DNA of 44,809 nt from Verrucomicrobium sp. BvORR034 (GCF_000739635.1 NZ_BATQ01000078.1:1-44809); one strand, 5' to 3'; positions 15,693 through 25,143 are shown, counted from the stretch's first letter. Made by a program: numbers and translations. Notes: generated by a model not told the origin, from the sequence alone.

Positions 15693-17249
15693 ATGAATGC
15701 TCTAGTTCCTGCTCAAAAAGGTCACCGTCTGTGGATTCCGGTCGTCGTCGCGGCTCTCACCGCTGTGGGCATTGCCGTCACTGTGCTCAAGCCAGAGTTG
15801 GATCGCAACTTCAAGAGTTGGGGGGTGTCGGCGCTGAGCTTGCTGGGTGGGTTGTTGCTGGTCCTGTGGTTCCTCTTGTTGAGCCGCTATTCCGTCCGAC
15901 TCCGACTTGTGTCAGCAGGGCTGTTGGTGCTGGCGGGGTTTGGCCTGAGCCGGGCTGTGCGGGTGGATGGCACGGTGGATGGCACAGGGCTGCCCAAGCT
16001 GGCCTGGAAGTGGACGAGTCCGGAAGAGCGCCACTACACACAACGCAGCGGCACCCCGGTGGCGGAGGTGGCTGCAGTGAATGGCGTCCAGGACGTGTCG
16101 CAGTTCTACGGGCCCAATCGGGATGGGCGGGTCGAGAATGCCAGCCTGGCTCGAGACTGGCAGGCGCAGGCCCCCAAGGAACTCTGGCGTCAAACCATCG
16201 GTGAAGGCTGGAGTGCCTTTGCGGTGATCGGTGGCCGGGCCTACACCCAGGAACAGCGCGGGGACGAGGAAATGACCACCTGCTATGAACTGGCGACCGG
16301 GCGCATGCTCTGGAGCCATGCGATCAAGGCCCGGTTCACGCAGTGGCAGGGCGGCACCGGCCCGCGGGCCACGCCCGCGGTGGATCGCGGTCATGTGTAC
16401 AGCTACGGCGGAACGGGTGTGTTGACCTGTCTCGATGCTGTGACGGGCAAGGAGGTCTGGAGTCGGGAAGTGCTGAAGGAAAACAACCTGCCCAACATTG
16501 AGTGGGGCGTGAGCGCTTCGCCTCTGGTCTATGATGATCTGGTGGTGGTGACCGGTGGAGACAAGGAAGGTCCCACGGTGCTGGCGTATCGCCGGGACAC
16601 GGGTGAACCGGTCTGGCAGGCGGGTACGGCCAAGGCGAGCTATGCCTCGCCCGCGCTGGTGACCCTGGCCGGACGCCGGATGGTTCTGTCTGTTAACGCA
16701 GGCAATCTGAGTGCGCATGACCCGGCCACGGGTGAACTGCTGCTGGACCATGCCTGGGGTGACCCGCGCTGGCCCAAGGCCTCCCAGCCTCTCGTGGTGG
16801 GCGAGGATCAGGTGTTTCTCTCTGCCGGTTACGGCATGGGGTGCGCGATGTTGAAGATCAAGCCTGCGGCAGACGGGAAGAAGCTGGAAGCGGAAGAAGT
16901 GTGGCAGAACCTTCGCATGAAGACCCAGTTCAACAGCACCGCTTTGCGTGGGAAGTACATCTACGGGCTGGATGACGGGCAGATCGCCTGCATGGATGCC
17001 GAGACCGGCAAACGACTCTGGAAGAATGGCCGCTATGGGTCCGGTCAAAGCCTGATGGTCAATGACCTGGCCCTCATTCAAAGCGAGCCGGGCGAGGTGC
17101 TCCTGGTGGACCTGGAAAAGGAAGGGGCGGTGCTGGGCCAGTTGCCTGCGCTGAGTGCCAAGACGTGGAATCATCCCACGCTGGCGGGGAAGTATCTGCT
17201 CGTGCGGAACAGTGTCGAGGCAGTGTGTTATGAACTGCCGGGGAGATGA
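15693..17249 (+). CDS. Membrane-anchored PQQ-repeat (BamB-like) beta-propeller protein
   Basis: 518 residues. Three hydrophobic segments at the N-terminus (about 13-30, 38-58, 62-82) anchor it in the inner membrane. The rest (about 150-515) is a propeller of PQQ-like repeats, for example AVDRGHVYSYGGTGVLTCLDAVTGKEVWSREV, VLAYRRDTGEPVWQAGTAKASYASPALV and IYGLDDGQIACMDAETGKRLWKNG. Such repeats occur in quinoprotein dehydrogenases and in BamB. There is no visible cytochrome motif, and catalytic PQQ ligands cannot be assigned by eye, so a scaffold role is as likely as an enzyme. It lies 75 bases after tetR behind a candidate operator, so TetR control is likely. Confidence 0.85.
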   Translation: MNALVPAQKGHRLWIPVVVAALTAVGIAVTVLKPELDRNFKSWGVSALSLLGGLLLVLWFLLLSRYSVRLRLVSAGLLVLAGFGLSRAVRVDGTVDGTGLPKLAWKWTSPEERHYTQRSGTPVAEVAAVNGVQDVSQFYGPNRDGRVENASLARDWQAQAPKELWRQTIGEGWSAFAVIGGRAYTQEQRGDEEMTTCYELATGRMLWSHAIKARFTQWQGGTGPRATPAVDRGHVYSYGGTGVLTCLDAVTGKEVWSREVLKENNLPNIEWGVSASPLVYDDLVVVTGGDKEGPTVLAYRRDTGEPVWQAGTAKASYASPALVTLAGRRMVLSVNAGNLSAHDPATGELLLDHAWGDPRWPKASQPLVVGEDQVFLSAGYGMGCAMLKIKPAADGKKLEAEEVWQNLRMKTQFNSTALRGKYIYGLDDGQIACMDAETGKRLWKNGRYGSGQSLMVNDLALIQSEPGEVLLVDLEKEGAVLGQLPALSAKTWNHPTLAGKYLLVRNSVEAVCYELPGR

Positions 17250-17320
17250 GAGGGGGGAGGAGGGGCGTTGAGACGCAGTCGCCGGGGCGGCTGCTGGTTG
17301 AGGGGGCCGCAGGCGGCTGG

Positions 17321-17397
17321 TTGAGGCGCTGCGCCGGAGGGTAACGTTGCTGCTGGAGAAGTTTGTGGCTGCGTTTGTAAAAACGCGGTCAGAGGTT
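17321..17397 (-). repeat. REP-like hairpin repeat, copy C
   Basis: On the minus strand this aligns with copy D over about 75 bases: CTCTGACC, the stem GCGTTT/AAACGC (17371-17376 and 17381-17386), GCAGCCACAA, then TCTCCAGCAGCAACG and a CCTCAAC end. It is divergent from copy D, with about 350 bases between them. Confidence 0.8.
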
Positions 17398-17745
17398 CTA
17401 TGACACAATAAACTCCAGCGCTCACAAACATCCCAGCAGCACCAAAGGAGGCGGGGTCTCCGGCCCCGCGGGTGAGCGAAGGAGATGAGAGTCTCAAGCG
17501 CCTATGCCCCATGGACGTCTGCAAGATCATAGATTGTTCGACTGAGCCGCCTAAAGGCGGTACTCCAACCCTGCCGGCGCAACGACTGGGTCATTTGCCA
17601 GACAAGAGTCGATGCGACATCTTGCCCCCCCTCTTCCTCAACCATCCCGCTTGCGGGAGTCTCAACAGGCCGCACATCGGCCTCCTTTGCCGGAGAGAAT
17701 GGCGTTTGAGAGCGGGGGCGTGTGACGGTTATCTCGTTACATGAG

Positions 17746-17820
17746 CCCCTGACCGCGTTCTTACAAACGCAGCCACAAGCTTCTCCAGCAGCAACGCTGC
17801 CCTCCAGCGAAGCACCTCAA
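17746..17820 (+). repeat. REP-like hairpin repeat, copy D
   Basis: The stem is GCGTTC (17755-17760), loop TTAC, AAACGC (17765-17770), with one C/A mismatch at the loop-closing pair. Flanks match copies B and C. With copy C it makes an inverted pair like the BIME units of enterobacterial REP elements. Confidence 0.8.
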
Positions 17821-17901
17821 CTAACGTAGTGTCTCAACAGGCCGCTTGCGGCCCTCTCAACCAGCAACGCGTCTCAACGGCCGCGCAGCGGCCTGGCCTC
17901 C

Positions 17902-20070
17902 TCACTTCTCCGGCAGGGCAAAGGCTACGAGCATGCCGCCGGACGGGCGGCGGGATTTGCCGCCGCCGGCGGAGATCACGAGATACTGCCGGCCATTGAC
18001 CATGTACGTGCTGGGGGTGGCGTTGCCGCCAAAGGGCAGGGTGGCTTTCCAGAGGACCTTGCCGGTGTTCTTGTCGAACGCGCGGATGGTTTCATCGGCG
18101 GTGGCGGCGATGAAGATGAGGCCGCCGGCGGTGGCGACGGGGCCGCCGTAGTTTTCAGTGCCGGTGGGAGGCAGGCCACGGGCGGTGAGCTCGGCGTATT
18201 CACCCAAGGGCACCTTCCACTTGATCTCGCCGGTGTTGAGATCCACGGCGTTTAACGTGCCCCACGGGGGCTTGATGGCGGGATAGCCTTCCTGATCCTG
18301 ATAGCGGCGGAAGCCGGCGAATGCGTAGGGCGGGGTTTTGTCGTCCTTAGCGTCCTTCTTTGCGGTAGCGCCAGCGGAGCCGGGCTCATCCTGCCGGGAG
18401 GAGCTGGGCGGAGCGGCGTTGGACATCACGTAATCCAAGATGGCCTCGCGCTGCGCAGGCGGGATCATGTCGAACGCGGGCATGCGGCCCGCGCCTTGTT
18501 TGGTGATCAGGGCCACCTGCTCGCGTGGACGGCGTTTGTCCACATCCACCAGACCGGGGAAGCCGCCAGCGAGATTGCCTTTGCGATCCAGGCCGTGGCA
18601 GGCGGCGCAGTAGATCATGTATTCCTTCTCCCCGTGGATCAGCGGGGTGCCATCGGCACGACGGGTTTCCACCATCTGTACCACCCAGGGGATCTCGTTG
18701 ACGTTCGCATAGTAGATGCCGTCCGGGTCCACGGCAGCGCCGCCCCATTCCATGCCGCCGTCAAAGCCGGGGAACATGATGGTTTCCTTGAGACTTGGCG
18801 CAGGGAAGGGGCCGAAGTTCGGGGAAACACGGATGCGATCCAGCGTGGCCACCGCCGCCTGGGGCGAGACGTTGGAGATGTCTGCCTCTGTGTAGCCCTG
18901 GCGCATGAGCGGGGCGGGTTTGGTGGGGAAGGGCTGAGTGGGCCAGGCTTGTTCACCACGCAGTTCCGAAGCGGGAACGGGACGTTCTTCAATGGGCCAG
19001 AGCGGCTCACCGGTGACGCGGTCGAACACGAACAAGAGACCGTGTTTGGTGCCCTGGGCCACGGCGTCCACCTTCTTGCCCATGTGGGTGACTGTGAGGA
19101 GGACGGGTGGGCAGGGGAGGTCCTTGTCCAACAGATCGTGATGCACGATCTGGAAATGCCAGAGGCGCTCACCGGTATCGGCCTTTAGGGCGACGATCGA
19201 GTTCGCAAACAAATTCTGCCCATGGCGATTGCCGCCGTAGAAGTCGGGCTCCGCAGTCTTGGTGGCGATGTAGACAATGCCGCGTGCTTCATCGAGCGAC
19301 TGGCCGGGCCAGGGCATCACGCCGGTGGCGGTCTTCCAGGAATCGGCGGGCCAGGTGTCGTTGCCCACCTCGCCCGGGCGGGGAATGAGGTGGAAGATCC
19401 ACTTCCGCTCGCCCGTGCGGACATCAATGGCGCGTACAGCCCCGGGGCCACCCACGCCACCAAGGATGAGGAGGTTCTTGTAAACAACGCCGGGCGTGTT
19501 GAGGCCGATGTTGGGAGTGCCTTCGGTGTCGAGGCCGCTGCCCAGATGGAAGGCACCGTCCTTGCCAAAGGACTTGATGAGCTGGCCCGTCTTGACGTCG
19601 AGGGCGAAGAGGTAGTTTCCCACAGCCGTGAAGAGGCGCTGCTCCCCGCCTTCTTCATTCTGCCAGAAGACCATGCCGCGCTGGCGGCCCTTGCCAGCTC
19701 CGGAAACGGAGGTGGCGGGGTCCCACTTCCACAACTCGGCGCCGGTGGCGGCGTTGAGCGCGACCACCTTGCGGGTGGGGGTGGGGGTGTAGAGGACGCC
19801 GTTGACGATCAGGTTGTTCGCCTGGTACTCGCCTTTGTCGCCCGTGTCATACATCCAGGCCACCTTGAGCTGGCTGACGTTCTCCTGGTTGATCTGATTC
19901 AGAGGAGAGTAGAGGCTCCGCTGCTTGTCGCCCAGATACGTGGTCCAGTCGACGTTGCCACTCTTGGCGTTGGCGGGTTCCGCAGCACTGGCCGAAGGGC
20001 CGGTGGACCAGAGGGCAGCGAGACCTGCCAGGGGGAGGGCCAGTAAGGGGAGAAGAGGGGGGCGGAGCAT
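17902..20070 (-). CDS. PQQ-dependent dehydrogenase with internal cytochrome c domain
   Basis: 722 residues from ATG 20070, with a signal peptide (about 1-29, ending ASA). The propeller starts DWTTYLGDKQRSLYSPLNQINQENVSQLKVAWMYDTGD, as in the PQQ glucose dehydrogenase family, and includes HGLLFVFDRVTGEPLWPIEERPVP. A cytochrome c domain is inserted at about 480-560: haem motif Cys488-x-x-Cys491-His492 (CAACH) and GRMPAF as probable Met ligand. The propeller then closes with AVDLNTGEIKWKVPLGEY and GGLIFIAATADETIRAFDKNTGKVLWK. Periplasmic oxidation of a sugar or alcohol, with electrons passed to the attached haem, is inferred. No pqq synthesis genes are present. It follows the SGNH hydrolase gene on the same strand by 113 bases. 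Confidence 0.92.
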   Translation of the reverse strand: MLRPPLLPLLALPLAGLAALWSTGPSASAAEPANAKSGNVDWTTYLGDKQRSLYSPLNQINQENVSQLKVAWMYDTGDKGEYQANNLIVNGVLYTPTPTRKVVALNAATGAELWKWDPATSVSGAGKGRQRGMVFWQNEEGGEQRLFTAVGNYLFALDVKTGQLIKSFGKDGAFHLGSGLDTEGTPNIGLNTPGVVYKNLLILGGVGGPGAVRAIDVRTGERKWIFHLIPRPGEVGNDTWPADSWKTATGVMPWPGQSLDEARGIVYIATKTAEPDFYGGNRHGQNLFANSIVALKADTGERLWHFQIVHHDLLDKDLPCPPVLLTVTHMGKKVDAVAQGTKHGLLFVFDRVTGEPLWPIEERPVPASELRGEQAWPTQPFPTKPAPLMRQGYTEADISNVSPQAAVATLDRIRVSPNFGPFPAPSLKETIMFPGFDGGMEWGGAAVDPDGIYYANVNEIPWVVQMVETRRADGTPLIHGEKEYMIYCAACHGLDRKGNLAGGFPGLVDVDKRRPREQVALITKQGAGRMPAFDMIPPAQREAILDYVMSNAAPPSSSRQDEPGSAGATAKKDAKDDKTPPYAFAGFRRYQDQEGYPAIKPPWGTLNAVDLNTGEIKWKVPLGEYAELTARGLPPTGTENYGGPVATAGGLIFIAATADETIRAFDKNTGKVLWKATLPFGGNATPSTYMVNGRQYLVISAGGGKSRRPSGGMLVAFALPEK

Positions 20071-20183
20071 GGCGGGGCAGAAGATCAAGACGGGGCAAGC
20101 GATGGTGGAGAAAAACTCCCGGCGGGCAAGCGCAATCGCACCGTCACCCGATCGGCGGTCGATGAGCTGGTAACGAGCTGGCT

Positions 20184-20879
20184 TCAGGGCTGGGAAGCTG
20201 CCTTGACGATGGCATCGGCGATGGCTTGCATGCCGCGGTCTCCCGGGTGGCGGGCCACGCCCTCGTTCTTGAAGGGGCGCTCGGAGCGGGCGTAGTTCGC
20301 CTCCACTTTGTCGAAGCCGGTGATGTCCACGTAGGTGCCACCCACGGCGTCGCAGGCTTGTTTGAGGCATTGGTCCTTGGCAGCGTTTTGCCAGAAGGAA
20401 CTGCGGACGATGATCTTGGGGGAGGCTGAGCCTTTCAGGGTGGTGAGGAGGCTCGTGACCTGCTTGGTGAAGAGGGCTTTTTCCTCGTCGGTTTTCAGAG
20501 CCGGAACGTTCTCGCCGATGGCCAGGACGATGAGCGTAGGCGCAAAGTTGGCGGCGTCTTTGAGCTTCGCGGCAAGGTCGAATGTGGCGTAGTTGCGCTC
20601 GAACTCCGCGATGTTCTGGACGAAAGTCTGGGGCGCGGGAGTGTCGGTTTTGGTCAGTCCCTTGGTAACGAGGTGGACGTAGTCTTTGTCCTCGGCACTG
20701 GCGGCCATGCCCCAGTTCCCGGTCCAGCCGATGTCGGCCTTGGGTCCGTGTTTGGTGATGCTGTTCCCGAGGAAGAGGATCTTTTGCGGCGTGGGGTCGG
20801 CAGCGGTGAGGGATGAAGGGAGGGCGAGGCCGAAGCCGAGACTGATGAGGAGGAGCGAAAGGAGGGTGCGGCGGTTCAT
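20184..20879 (-). CDS. Exported SGNH/GDSL-type hydrolase
   Basis: 231 residues from ATG 20879, with a signal peptide (MNRRTLLSLLLISLGFGLALPSSLTAA). Block I is KILFLGNSITKHG, with the nucleophilic serine in GNS. The region LIVLAIGENVPAL matches block III (normally GxND). The C-terminal ARHPGDRGMQAIADAI holds the catalytic Asp/His region. This family de-esterifies acetylated sugars or lipids; many verrucomicrobial members act on polysaccharides. It is transcribed towards the quinoprotein gene, so the two may work on the same extracellular carbohydrate, an inference from proximity only. Confidence 0.87.
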   Translation of the reverse strand: MNRRTLLSLLLISLGFGLALPSSLTAADPTPQKILFLGNSITKHGPKADIGWTGNWGMAASAEDKDYVHLVTKGLTKTDTPAPQTFVQNIAEFERNYATFDLAAKLKDAANFAPTLIVLAIGENVPALKTDEEKALFTKQVTSLLTTLKGSASPKIIVRSSFWQNAAKDQCLKQACDAVGGTYVDITGFDKVEANYARSERPFKNEGVARHPGDRGMQAIADAIVKAASQP

Positions 20880-20989
20880 GAGGTTAGGGGAGTTCGGCGG
20901 GAGGACCGGGATAGGAGTACGCGGGGGAGGCGTGGTTTCTGTGGGCGGAATAGCGAGATGGACGCTTGGAGTTGGAGGTTGCGATGGGC

Positions 20990-21006
20990 CTACCGCTCCG
21001 CGGTAG
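20990..21006. repeat. GC hairpin upstream of the SGNH gene
   Basis: CTACCGC pairs with GCGGTAG across a TCC loop. The bases around it, 20880-21200, contain no supported gene and several weaker inverted repeats. Confidence 0.5.
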
Positions 21007-21207
21007 TAACGCTGGGCGGAAGAGACCATGGGTAGTCCTCGCTACGCTCGGCCGACGCCATGGCTACTCATGGTGAACCCTCCGGGTTCGGGGGGCGGTG
21101 CGAGAGTGTTAACGGCGAGAGGGGCCTGTGGGGTGAATGAGACCTATGGGACGTCAGCCTACGGGTCCAAAGGTGGCGAGGCTGGCTATCTTCCTATTGC
21201 CAACGTA

Positions 21208-21428
21208 CTGAGGGCTGAAAGCCCGGCGTAATAGCAACCTTGGGCAACGCCCAAGGTTGGGGCTAGTTGAAGAGGTTGAGGGCTGTAGGTCCGACGTCAT
21301 TCAGGGATGCTCCTCTTGGGCAGGCTAGATGAGGCCGGGCCTTCAGCCCTCAAGGGTTGGGTTGTCATCTATTCCTTGGGCGTTGCCCAAGGCTGGCATG
21401 AAGCCGGACCTTCGGCCCTTCTGAAGTG
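21208..21428. repeat. Dispersed multi-hairpin repeat family, inverted pair
   Basis: The right-hand copy (21317-21428) contains GGCCGGGCCTTCAGCCCTC, the perfect hairpin CCTTGGGC/GCCCAAGG (loop GTT) and GGACCTTCGGCCC. A left-hand copy (21208-21262) carries the same parts reversed (GAGGGCTGAAAGCCCGGC, then the same CCTTGGGC stem). A third fragment (GAGGGCTGTAGGTCCGAC) lies near 21279. A further copy occurs at 44346-44459. No gene is supported in 20880-21649. Confidence 0.8.
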
Positions 21429-21607
21429 GCATTCCTGACACTAGTACGCTGGACGCACCACGGCGACTTCGAGCTCCCCAGGGCAAAATATCAAGACCAT
21501 CCTTTTCCCAGATGCCCACCGGGTGTTCGTGGGTTCGAGGAAGGTGGGTGCGGTTGTGCCCAATGCACAAACCGCTCTTCCCGGTTCATCCAGAGAAGAC
21601 CTCCCAC

Positions 21608-21649
21608 TGCTTACCAACCCACCACTTACCACTTACCTCTTACCGGAAC
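21608..21649 (-). repeat. Heptamer tandem repeat after the SNF2 gene
   Basis: On the minus strand the units GGTAAGA, GGTAAGT, GGTAAGT, GGTGGGT and a degenerate GGTAAGC follow within about 5 bases of the helicase stop codon at 21650. This parallels the arrays after three plus-strand genes. Confidence 0.7.
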
Positions 21650-24600
21650 TTAATCGTCCCCACGGCGTTCGCCGATGTCGAAGAGATACTCAAGGTCCTG
21701 CTGATCCAGGCTGCGGGCGAAGTTCTCCTCGCCCAGCACATCGCTGGAGAGCAGGCTCTTCTGCTGTTGCAAGTGGCGGATCTTTTCCTCAATGGAGTTC
21801 TTGGCGAGCAGGCGGTACGCCATGACGGGCTGGGTCTGACCGATGCGGTGGGCACGGTCAATGGCCTGGTTTTCCACGGCGGGGTTCCACCATGGATCAT
21901 ACAGGATGACGTAGCTGGCGGCGGTGAGGTTGAGACCGCTGCCGCCGGCTTTGAGGGAGAGCAGGAACACGGAGGGATCCGGTGCTTCCTGGAACGACCT
22001 CACGATATCGGCGCGGTTCTGGGAGGCGCCCGTGAGCCAATGGAACGGGCGGTTCAGTCCCGTGAGTTTGTCGCGAATGATCTTGAGCATGGCGACGAAC
22101 TGCGAGAAGACGAGCACCTTGTGGCCTTCGTCGTGGAGCTGGTCGAGCAGCTCCATGAGGGCGTTGAGCTTCGCGCTCTCCTCGTCGTCGGCTCCGGGCT
22201 GCACGAGGGCAGGGTGGCAGCAAATCTGACGCAGGCGGGTGATGGCCTGCAGGATGGCGAAGCGGCGCTTGTTCAGCATCTCCGCACCCGTGGAGGTGAG
22301 GATCATGTGCTGGGCCTGCGCGAGCTGTTCGCGGTAGAGTTTTTCCTGAAGCCCGGTCAGTTCGCAGAGCATGTTTTCCTCCGTGCGCGGAGGCAGCTCG
22401 CGGGCCACCTGGCCCTTCGTACGGCGCAGGATGAAGGGACGCAGACGGGCGCTGAGGCGTTCTGCGGCGCGGTCGTCTTTGCGACGGTCGAAGTGTTTCT
22501 GGAAGTAGGCGCGATCACCCAAGGCACCAGGGTGGCAAAGGTGAGCAGGCTCCAAAGGTCCAGCAGGCGGTTTTCCAGCGGAGTACCGGTCAGCACCAGG
22601 CGGTTCTGGGCGTGCAGCTGGCGGGCGGCCTTGGCGACTTTGGAGTCTGGATTCTTGATCTGCTGGCCTTCGTCCAGGATGGTGGCGAGCCAGTTGACCT
22701 TTTGCAGCTGCTCAATGCACGAGCGGAGCTGGGCGTAGTTCAACACCAGGACATCGGCGTTGTCCTTGATGTCGCTGAGATTCAGCGTGTCCTTCTCGCG
22801 CAGCACATGCACGCGCAGATTCGGGGCCGCTTTGCCAAACTCGATCGCCCACACATCCAACACGGACTTGGGGCAGACGATGAGCACGGGGGCGATGGGC
22901 TTGCTCTCTTTGATGGCCTCCAGCCGGAGCCAGAGAACCCAGGCGATGCTCTGCACCGTTTTGCCGAGGCCCATGTCATCTGCGAGAACGCCACCAAAGC
23001 GGTTCACGGCCAGATAGACGAGGAAGTGGAAGCCATCCACCTGGTAGGGGCGCAGGGTGATCTGGAGTTCGGCAGGAACTTCTGGCTTCGTCTGAAGGTC
23101 CAGATGGCTGAGCCGGCTCTTGACCCGCTCCCAGAGTTCCGGTGGAATGAATTCTTTGCGCTCCTGCAGGGCGAGCTGCCGGGCGTGAATGGGGTGGGCC
23201 TCGTCGGTGAGTTCGTTGATATCGATGCCGAGGGCGGCGATGGCCTGCTGCTGCTCTTCACTGAGTTCGAGGCGAACACTGCGCCAGGTGCCATCGGCCA
23301 GGCGCACATAGCCGCCGCGGGCCGCGATGAGGCGGCGGATTTCGGCGGGCTTCAGTTCCACGCCCTCGATGTCGAACACCAGACGAAGGTCAAACCAGTC
23401 GATGCCCGCTTCGTTGATCTCCAGCCGGACCGTGGCCTTCAGGGGATCGGCAAGGATGGAGTGGAGGCGGTCATCCGTGTCCAGCGTCATCACTTCAGGG
23501 AGATTCCTCGCCCAGTCGTGGAACTGCTCCGGGAAGGCCTTGGTGATGCGGGCGCGGAAGGCGCTCAACTCTGCATCATAGGTGGCCTTGACCCCTTCCA
23601 GCACGGGGAGGACGGCATCCAGCGGTGTGCGATCGTAGCAGGGGATCACCCCGTTGGAGGAGCGAACCTGCTCTGTCACCTCCCACCGTCGGCCCCGAAG
23701 GGTCTGGGTGAGAAGACCGTTGGAACTGACGGCCTGGGCTGTGATGGCCACGTGCTCGGTGCCGCCCTGCTCCACCTTCGGCAGGCAACGGGCGCTCAGT
23801 TGCACCTTGAAGGTCTCCCGCGTGACGCGGGCGGCGAGGCTGGGGGGCAGGGGGACGTCCAGCTTTTCCAGGAAGCGGATGCCTTCCTCTGTGGAAAGGG
23901 CCTCCACCGGGATCTCAATGCTGGTCTGGGCAGTGGTGCCCTCTTCAAAGGACGGCGGGCCGTGGAAGATGGTGTCGGAGCCCAGATAGAGGGGCTCTGC
24001 TGCTGGCAGGTAGCGCAGTGGCTTGGGCGGCTCGTTGCCGTTCCCGTCAAAAAGGCGCAGCGTGATGGACTGAGTCCGGCCTGCGGCAGTGACCTTTTCC
24101 ACTGCCTGCCATCGCAGGGGCTCGGCAGGGCGATTGAAGGGGGCTTCATCCAGCGTGACCAGGTGGGTGCCCAGTTCCGGTTGGGCGAGCAGGCTGGCCA
24201 GCCATTGGGCCGGGGTAAGCTGGTCCAGACGGATGATCGGCCGGGTCTGATCCCGCAGCCACCGGGTGGCAGAGGAGAAAATGAGGCTGGAATTCACCGG
24301 CAGTCGCAGGGCATTGGCCCGCTCCAGTTCCAGCAGTTTCTCAAGTTCCGGGTCGGCCAGATTGTGCCAGGAGGCGTCTTCCGCTTCCGGGGCGCGGACT
24401 TGGAACCTGGCCTCAGAGGGGGTAATGAGGAGGCGAAGCTCCCTCTGCACGGGCTGGGGGGCCTCACGCTGTGAGAACTCGCGAATGCGCTCCGCCCAGC
24501 GGGGTAGGTCCTCCTGTTCGCGCCAGGACTGCAAGCGAGCCCGAGTACCTGGGAGATCCGTGACGTTCTCCAGAAAGGCGGGGTAGGTCAGCTTCCGCTC

Positions 24601-25143
24601 CAGCAGGGCGGCGGCCAGGTAGTTCCAGAACTCCAGCACATCCTGCGGCGGCTCCGGCCAGAGTTTGAGGGGATCGTAGCTCTGGATGGGCCATCGGGAG
24701 TTGAGACGCACGAGGTCATGGTCGTGGATCTCTCCCAGGGTACGGTAGCGCTCAAAGCGCTTCTCCACCTTGGCGAGGTACTGCTCTTCGGAAGGGGTGA
24801 GTTGTCGGGAGAGCTTGTCTTCCACGATCTCGTGCAGGGTCTTCTCCGGCACAGTGGCGCTCACGTCGCTTTCAGGCTGGCCTTCGGACTCCATGATCAC
24901 GGCGCATGCGGCCAGATTGTGCAGATCCTCGTCCTCCGTGTCGCTGTCGGACTCCCAGAGGAGCCCCTTGCGGGTGAGTTGGACACGGACGGTCTCCTCT
25001 TCGGTCTTTACCCGACCTTCGATGGACTGGTGGGTATGGCCTTCCAGGCGGACCCTGCCTTTCTCCACTAACGCCCTGGCCGCGGCGATGATGGTCGGAT
25101 CTATGGGGGCCAAAAATGATTCTACTTCAGCGGCGCTGGGCAT
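21650..25143 (-). pseudogene. SNF2-family helicase interrupted by one frameshift
   Basis: Two overlapping frames make one SNF2 ATPase of about 1160 residues. The first (25143 to about 22530) has an acidic N-terminal region with a degenerate SWIM-like segment, then DDMGLGKTVQSIAWVLWL (Walker A, near residue 720), LDEGQQIKN (motif II) and VLTGTPLENRLLDLWSLLTFA. Homology then moves to the -1 frame: PGALGDRAYFQKHF, LRPFILRRTK, KVLVFSQFVAMLK, LSLKAGGSGLNLTAASYVILYDPWWNPAVENQAIDRAHRIGQ. The break lies at about 22530-22533, where one missing base in a C run explains it. Both halves keep intact motifs and no other stop occurs, so this is a recent mutation or a sequencing error. The intact protein would remodel nucleic acid-protein complexes. 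Confidence 0.88.

Larger units (their letters stand above)
17260..17895. repeat. Intergenic array of GC-rich hairpins with recurring CTCAAC tags
   Basis: No gene is supported in this gap. It holds short perfect hairpins: CCGCC/GGCGG (17547-17560), TCCCGC/GCGGGA (17645-17658), AGGCCG/CGGCCT (17667-17683), GGCCGC/GCGGCC (17840-17853) and again (17879-17893). Most are preceded by CTCAAC. The left part (17265-17340) carries the reverse-complement version with GTTGAG tags. The REP-like copies C and D lie inside the array. Confidence 0.75.

Noticed and set aside
15912-17408. 498-codon minus-strand frame antisense to the PQQ-repeat gene
   Set aside because: Its composition is that of a shadow frame; the plus strand has clear propeller repeats.
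17260-17895. CRISPR array in the hairpin-rich gap
   Set aside because: Repeats are short, variable and palindromic with irregular spacing, there are no uniform spacers, and no cas gene is in the window.
18496-20046. Plus-strand open frames antisense to the quinoprotein gene
   Set aside because: The minus strand carries unambiguous PQQ and CxxCH motifs.
22525-22540. Programmed ribosomal frameshift in the SNF2 gene
   Set aside because: No slippery heptamer is present at the junction; a missing base is simpler.
22612-24474. 620-codon plus-strand frame antisense to the SNF2 gene
   Set aside because: SNF2 motifs lie on the minus strand; the plus frame shows no domain.
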